Assembly: GCA_030549335.1 (NCBI GenBank)
Contig: JAUKPH010000027.1
Coordinates: 620,001 to 684,000 of the forward strand
DNA: 64,000 nucleotides
Source of the DNA: Pontederia crassipes
Lineage: Eukaryota > Streptophyta > Magnoliopsida > Commelinales > Pontederiaceae
Reading direction: 5' to 3'
The number at the start of each line of letters is the position of its first letter. Within the stretch, counting starts at the first letter, position 1. Position numbers and translations under genes: made by a program. The notes below the pieces were generated by a model. The model was not told the origin of the DNA. It made no database searches and saw only the letters and a list, made by a program, of their open reading frames with translations. This document shows, piece by piece, positions 57,745-64,000 of the stretch.

Positions 57745-59480
57745 ATGTTTTTTATTGCTATTGGTGAAAATGACTTCCATTGCGAAGTTTGGAAAAAGGG
57801 ATGTCATCAACTTCAAAATCGTAAAAGCAAAATTTTATTGCACCATGTGCTCTTGGAAGAGGGCGGGAAAATATCTTTATGCTCTTTAGAAATTTCTGAA
57901 TACATTTCACTCGTGATTAATAAACGATCAAGACTTCATATCAATGAAAGTCAAAGGATGCCACAAGTAATTAGTAATCCTTTAGAACATGAATTCTTAC
58001 AAATGCAGAAGATATTAGTCCATCTCTATCTTAATATGGACTTTCTCAAGATGCTGATCAGAATGCTAATTCTAATGAAGCTACTAAAGTGACACAGGAA
58101 AATCACAAGTGAGTAAACATAAACATTCCTAAAGTTATAGAATTATTTGATATGCTGTGAAATTTATAACATAATTTTATTTATGTGTTGATGGCCAAAA
58201 GTAAAAGAAAGTGCAAGGGAGAAATAAGTGCATGCAAGTTGTTGGACCTTGGAAAGAAGCTGAAAATTACATTTTATAACGATCAAGATGTTGGTGAAAA
58301 TATTGAATTATTCTCAAGACATTTGGGCGAGTTAGTTCTGAATAGAAACATATGTCCATTAAATGTGCATTCATAGAAAGAAATTGGTGAAGTGAAGAAT
58401 GGACATATATGAATTATTGTTGTGGTAATATTTTTTCTTTTATTTTAGTAGACTTTGTTTGTGTAAGTGAAAAAAAATATTTATTTCATATCCATTATTT
58501 ATGTGTATAACATTTAAAATTTGCTAATCATATTAATATGTTTTTTTAGGAAAATTTTGAAAGCGATAGCATAAACATTCATAGTGAGAATGTCTTGGGA
58601 CATATGAAAGAATTATGACAAAAATGGAGAAGACGCATGCACTTAAAATATGTTAAAGATCAAATTCAAGAAGCTTTGATGTGGACAAAAGAGATTAGGA
58701 ATGGCTTGTTAAAGAGTATTATAATAGCGAAAGCTTTACGATTTGATTACTTGTTAAAATTATTATGATTATGATGTCTACTATGATGTTTATATTTTAT
58801 ATAACATTATTATGTATGTTACATGTTAATTATAGGACGCAAGTAAAAGAAATACAAGAAATAGAATAAAATTAACTATGCCACACTGCATTGGTAGCAA
58901 GCATTTTAACGAACTCATTTATCAATATGTATTAATATTAAAATGATAATATTATTTTCTTTCATTTTTTATTTGATATCATTGTCTTTTATGTAAAGAG
59001 AGGTAAAGATGGTAACCCACCAAATGTTACAACTGCTTTTTTGAGATATGCGAGAAAGATAATAAGCTTGTTGAATCAGAGACCATTGAAAGGTATGCAT
59101 GTTTAATAATAATTTTTCGTTTGAAGTTTATGAGATGTATATTAATATGAGTTTTCTTTTTTTGTAAGCTGAAATACAAGAGATTGTGCAAGTTGAACCT
59201 ACACTTCCTACAATGAAGGTAGTAAAGCAGTGCTTTGGTCCTTAAAAAAATATAGTCATGTGATTGACTTTGATAATGGAATTACGGCAAAATAAATAAA
59301 AAGAAATAATTCTTCAAAACATGAATTATTGGATAACTTAATTATTGGATAACTTACATACAACTACTGAAGAAAACAAAAGTTGTTAAAAGAACGTGTA
59401 GCTTCTATAGAAGGTCAACTACAATAGTTGATGGAGTTCATGCATAGTCAACAATCTAATGCTCAAAATTCAATGACACT
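57745..59480 (+). pseudogene. Remnant of an En/Spm (CACTA) TNPA-like ORF, 'plant transposase' family
   Basis: Several exon-like pieces match the plant Ptta/En/Spm transposase pattern. 58185-58376 reads KCKGEISACKLLDLGKKLKITFYN with DVGENIELFSRHLGELV and ICPL. 58640-58700 reads MHLKYVKDQIQEALM. 58832-58920 reads DASKRNTRNRIKLTMPH, then CIGSKHF. 59000-59060 reads KRGKDGNPPNVTTAF. A glutamine/leucine helix region follows at 59380-59470. Frames differ between pieces and stops are frequent. The open frame 57652-58092 may be an upstream exon, but I do not recognise it. No CACTA termini could be found. Confidence 0.6.
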
Positions 59481-60744
59481 ATAATTTTGTGAACAAGCAC
59501 ATGAAGCATAAGGGTAATAAAAATAAAAAATATGATTATGTGTTATTTTACTATATAATTTTATTCTACTAAATTTTTAATCTAATTACAGTCCTCTTTT
59601 AAAATAATGATGATTATATTTGGTGGATTGTAATTTTTTGTTGGTGAATATAAATATATTTTTAATTGATTATAGGTAAATTTATTTTTACTTATTGTCA
59701 ATAGTAATTCTCATTTTAATTTTACAGATTGTGTTGTTGACTTAAGTTGTAAATAATTTTTAAATGTATACTTGTGAACACCCACTCCAAACTATATACA
59801 TATATCTATAATATTGACATTTTTTTTCATTTTCTAGACATCTATTATCTCAATACACCATTGAGAACTTTATATGTTTAACAAAATAATTTAATAAATG
59901 AGTATTTAAATATGAAGATTTAATATTTAAATTATATAGTTCCCATAAATTAATTATGCAACAATCATAGTTTGATTGAATTGTATTTATAGATATTATT
60001 GTGGCTTTTGGTCTTGTGAAAAGTTTTTGACATTTATAAAATTCTTACAAATATTTTAGCTAGTTTAAACTAATACAAATGGGAGAATTTTCTAAAATGA
60101 ATATTTCTTATTAAACATTTTAAAATAATTTGGAATATTTTAATTATTTATTTATCTATACAATTTTTTAGAAAATATAGATATTTTCAGGTGATGAAAT
60201 GACAATTAAACTTATTATATTTGAGCTGGCTACGCTAGAACAAACGTGAATTATGATAAGTAGGGTTGGAAAATAGATATGAACAAAAATATTAATATGG
60301 ATGATGAATGATTTTTCTGAACCTAAATTTTCCAAGAGTATTAATGATAGAAGACTGATAGAACAACAAATGATAGTGGAAGTGGAATGACATGTGGTCC
60401 TTCTTTATACAAGGGAGTAAAGTTTTTACATTTAGAGGCCCATAAGAAATGCATGATCCAAGGCTCAAAAACACTTCACAAGTGATCTCCTAAAGTTTTT
60501 TCGTCTTGTCCTTCTTGATGTATTTTGATCCTCTTTTATAGCCTCCAACCTTCTCCATAATCATTGATATTCAAAATTAATCATTTTATACTTTTCTGCA
60601 TTTATACGAATGTCCACTCTTTTTAGCGGGCATTCACTCTGGACTAATCATTGAATTTTTCTTTTTTTGCAACAGGCATCCTCTTCTCAAAACGATCGTT
60701 CGTTTGTTGCTTCTATTGACAACCTGATAGATCTACATTCTTTT
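59481..60744. other. AT-rich spacer
   Basis: No gene or element recognised. The 60-residue minus-strand frame at 60292-60474 has no recognisable domain. Confidence 0.45.
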
Positions 60745-61260
60745 CTACACATCTTTTTGCACAATTATCCAAATGAATGATTTATTATTAGATAGAAAGC
60801 TAAGATATCATCAACAACTTTGATATTCTTCTTACAAAATATAATGGGGATCATAGTTGAATATTATGGAAAAGTTCAATGCATAAAGTTATCCATTTAA
60901 ACTTTTACTTTCTTATACATAACTTTTCGTAAGAGTATCCAAATGAGATGATCTTTTATTTTTGTGGAAAGCTAACATCATTATATACAATAATCTATTG
61001 ATAAAGTAATTAAATATTAAGTGAAAATTTAGTACATAAAAATAACATCTTCAAATTTAACTTTTTAAGATTTATTTGTTTAGGCATGACCTTTTATCTG
61101 ATTATCTAAATGAGGTGACTATTGATTCTTTAAAAATATAAGAGAATTATTTATAAATTTTCTATTCACCTCTTGATATAAATCTTATGAGGATATATAC
61201 AAATATTAACTGCAAAAAGCAAATAATTCCTATTTAAACTTTTCATCATTTTAAGTATAA
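60745..61260. repeat. Diverged ~168-bp tandem repeat, three units
   Basis: The motif TATCCAAATGARRTGAT, preceded by AACTTTT...  and followed after about 20 bases by GGAAAGCTAA-like sequence, recurs with its TATC at 60766, 60936 and 61104 (spacing 170 and 168). A partial fourth unit may follow. Confidence 0.6.
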
Positions 61261-61389
61261 TTCTATTTTTTTGAGATTTCAAAATATAATTATATAGGAA
61301 AAAAACTTTACTCCAATAGTAGGCATCCTCATTTAATTATAATGGATTGTTTAGCTTCAGTTTCATTACAGCTGCTATGGAGTGTAAGC

Positions 61390-62460
61390 CTCACAAAAAA
61401 ATTTATCATGGTTTTAGGGGCATACGACAAGGACGCCCACTCTGACCATATATTTTAACCATCTATGTAGTATGGCATCAGCCATATAATACAAACGGAA
61501 GTGTCTAGTAGAAATTGATTTCCAATGAAAGTCAAAAGTTCAGGGCTCTCTAATCTCACACTTGCCATTCACTGATGACATGATGCTATTTCCATGTGAC
61601 AATGATTTCACAAATCCAACTCATAACTATAGAGGTTCATGGAGGCATTCAGCCAAAGAACCAATTCATAAAAATCTCTTGTATCCTTCTCCAAATTGAT
61701 TCGATAAGCCACAAGAGAGGAAATGCTAAGGCTTTGCTCCAAACATTCGGCAACTATGGCGAGAAATCAGAAAGAACACTTTTGGCATATTATTGACAAG
61801 AGTACAAAAACATACTCAACAGATGAGCAGTGAACTCCCTTTCACTATCTGGCGAAACCACATTACTTCATTCAGCAATTAACTCTCTCCCTTATGCAAT
61901 GCTAAGCTACCACAAAGCACATAGGTAGGCTGTGCAGAGAGTTCATCAAGGTCACACTCAAAGAACACCAAAGCGTACTCCATCTAGTCAAGCAGAGAAT
62001 CATGTCACAACCAAAGGATTATTGTGGTGTCGACCTTTGAAATCTTGATAAGATGAGCACAACCATGTTGACAAAACTTGGATGGGGACTATGCACCAAG
62101 CAACATAGCCTATAGGTGCAAGTTATTAAAGACAAGTACTCGAGATGCATATATAGTGGAGGACTCAAAGCAACATTATCTCTTCCTAGAATATTGTATC
62201 CCATGGGCTTCGTTGGAAGGTTAATAATTAATAGTGTTAATTATCTGGCTCCCAGTCGAAATTCCATTTGATCCACCAGATAACCAAAAAAGCTCCGGTC
62301 AATCAAACTTACAACACAATCAACACCCAGGATGCTGAAACATTGGTTGGCACTGGGAAGAGACATAGAGCTATACTTGGACAACCAAGAACTCCTTGCT
62401 AACCACATCTTCCCAACAAAATCATCCACCCAAGACAAAGCATACTAGCCCTAAGAAGCC
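61390..62460 (+). pseudogene. LINE (non-LTR retrotransposon) reverse-transcriptase remnant
   Basis: Pieces in different frames follow the order of plant LINE ORF2. RGIRQGRPL then a stop and PYIL are at about 61416-61460 (RT motif usually RGIRQGDPLSPYLF). PFTDDMMLF is at 61565-61590, the catalytic FADD motif with Thr for Ala. LTKLGWGLCT and VIKDKYSRC lie at about 62070-62140, the C-terminal region before the zf-RVT domain. Stops and shifts throughout. Both RT Asp residues are present, but the ORF is long dead. Confidence 0.7.
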
Positions 62461-64000
62461 TCCTAAATATGCATCATAAGATTCAGCATATCAACTTCTA
62501 TCAAGTAAAATGAAAAGAAGACATCAAATATTGTTGGAGACTTAGTTCCTTGCCCAATAGCAGCAATATATTTGCAGACTTCTTCGAAGAACATGAGATA
62601 TGCCCATGACACATCTGATAGACTCTCTATTTAACGGCCTCAGAATAAGCCCCACGACATGTGTCGTGATCATATTTTGGAGCGTGTTACATGGTGCACA
62701 ATGCAATAATTGAGACAATGACGTGCACAAAAATTAAGCAGCCGAAAATGATGAACATTTACATCTAATCCATAACAAATAAACATAACAAAAGCGATAA
62801 AACATAAGTGACTATACGACATTAAGCCCGAATGACATCGTAGTATACATGACAGATAGTCCAAATACATAAAATGACTCAAAGTCTATAAATGTGACCA
62901 AATACAACATAATCCAAAGTAACACACGTAGGTAGACTGATACATGACTCATAAACACTATGACATAATAAGGTCCAACATAAGAATGATGATGTGGAGA
63001 ATTTATGTATATATTTATACTACTATTTTTTATGTATTTTACTCTTATGCTATGCCTATTTCTTTTATAAATGCATGCACATCACTATTCAAACACATTT
63101 TCATGCTTTCTCCAGCCACATCAAGTGAGGAAGCTTCCTCTACCTGATGGAGGGGACCACTGTGGCGGCAGAGATAAAAGCTGCAGAAACGATAGATGTG
63201 GGGAAGGAGAGTATATAAGAGGAGGTCTAGAGCAACAGAGGGATGGGGGATCCATCGTCTGTTTAGACAGATTTGAGGGGTTTGGAAGGGTTTTAGAAAT
63301 AATGCCCTGTTTAATAGAGGTATCGATGGATGTTTGTTCTGGCTAACTGAGGCCAGGAGGTGTCTGATGCAGTTTAGATTCGTGTTCTCTGTTCTTACTT
63401 TACATCGTTGTTTTTATTGACGAAATTGAATGTCGAGCTTGGGATGTTTTAGGCTCTGCGCGTCCGAACGTAGAGACATCGAGCACCGGCGATAGTAATT
63501 CTTTGTTTGGTTCTTTTTGTGTTACATCGGTAATGGTCATTTTTATGTTATTTGATTTAGAGATCATGCATTCTTTAATCGAAAACTCGAGAGGGTTGCG
63601 CGTATTTTGAGGCTCTGGCAATATATGATCGTAGTGAGTTGAACTCTATTTATGTTAGATGGGCTTGAAGTGAGTGCATGATTCTTTTCATTCTCTATTT
63701 TGCTTCACCATTATTATCCCTAATTTTCTTTTGATTATGAGAGCTTCTGACCGAGAGGGAAAATCTTAACTTCTTTTTCGACATTGGTGACCCGAGAGGG
63801 CATATGATGAATGAGTTACGTCTGAAGAACTCTTAGCAATCCTAAGCTTTGTTCTGAATTGATTTCTCCTAAATCGTCTAAACATTCCTTGTGACATCTC
63901 GGTTTCTTGCATTCTACCCGGGAGGTTATCTTTATTACTTTGAGACAGATGCAAGCCGACTGTAGCTGTCTTGTCCTCAGTTCATTTCTCTTTGAACGTC
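62461..64000. other. Unassigned region at the window end
   Basis: 62690-62700 read on the minus strand starts TGTAACACGCTCC, similar to the start of some gypsy LTRs, but no partner was found. 63205-63215 has a TATA-like GAGTATATAAGAGG in GC-richer DNA. 63750-63800 has two ACCGAGAGGG/ACCCGAGAGGG stretches, and 63785 ATTGGTGACCCGAGAG could be a primer-binding-like site. No ORF with a recognisable domain. It may be the edge of another LTR element continuing beyond the window. Confidence 0.3.

Overview
The window is nuclear DNA of a flowering plant. The evidence is a family of intronless polygalacturonase-inhibitor-like (PGIP) leucine-rich-repeat genes in a background of plant-type transposable elements: chromodomain Ty3/gypsy, Ty1/copia, LINE, CACTA, PIF/Harbinger, Mutator and hAT-like. 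The GC-rich coding style of the PGIP copies inside AT-rich intergenic DNA suggests a monocot, but this is an inference and the species cannot be named.

Layout. 0-1.4 kb: PGIP copy 1, broken, with its 3' flank. 1.4-11.0 kb: a complete but decayed Tekay/Del-type Ty3/gypsy chromovirus with two 2,193-bp LTRs and a GACAC target duplication. 11-18 kb: AT-rich spacer with a hAT-like and a possible Tourist-like MITE. 18.1-19.1 kb: PGIP copy 2, followed by a ~2.2-kb LTR-like insertion (19.3-21.5 kb) recognised by comparing the flanks of copies 1 and 2. About 21.8-32.5 kb: a PIF/Harbinger locus on the minus strand, with a Myb/SANT ORF1, a DDE transposase and a third same-strand ORF carrying an RNase H1-N/viroplasmin-like domain. 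A non-autonomous CACTA element sits inside the transposase reading frame, and a second CACTA sits inside the first. 35.1-36.1 kb: PGIP copy 3. 37.2-46.5 kb: a second Ty3/gypsy chromovirus (GAGAC target duplication) whose 3' LTR is split by a third CACTA element. 47.3-52.4 kb: a Mutator-like element with TIRs of several hundred bases, a 10-bp target duplication, and two convergent genes: a MURA-like transposase and a GRF zinc-finger/coiled-coil/transmembrane ORF. 52.6-56.3 kb: a scramble of copia LTR pieces. 56.3-59.5 kb: remnant of an En/Spm TNPA-like ORF. 60.7-61.3 kb: a ~168-bp tandem repeat. 61.4-62.5 kb: LINE reverse-transcriptase remnant. The last 1.5 kb is unassigned.

How the parts relate. 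The only probable host genes are the three PGIP copies. All are consistent with one ancestral 1,011-bp, 336-codon ORF, and each carries a different early frame error, so the window holds a decaying (or mis-assembled) defence-gene cluster expanded by transposons. Nested insertions give relative ages: Harbinger is older than CACTA A, which is older than CACTA B; gypsy element 2 is older than CACTA C. The most unusual candidates are the MuDR-like two-gene Mutator element with a membrane-anchored GRF zinc-finger protein, and the Harbinger locus with an RNase H1-N-type third ORF. No RNA genes or CRISPR arrays were seen.
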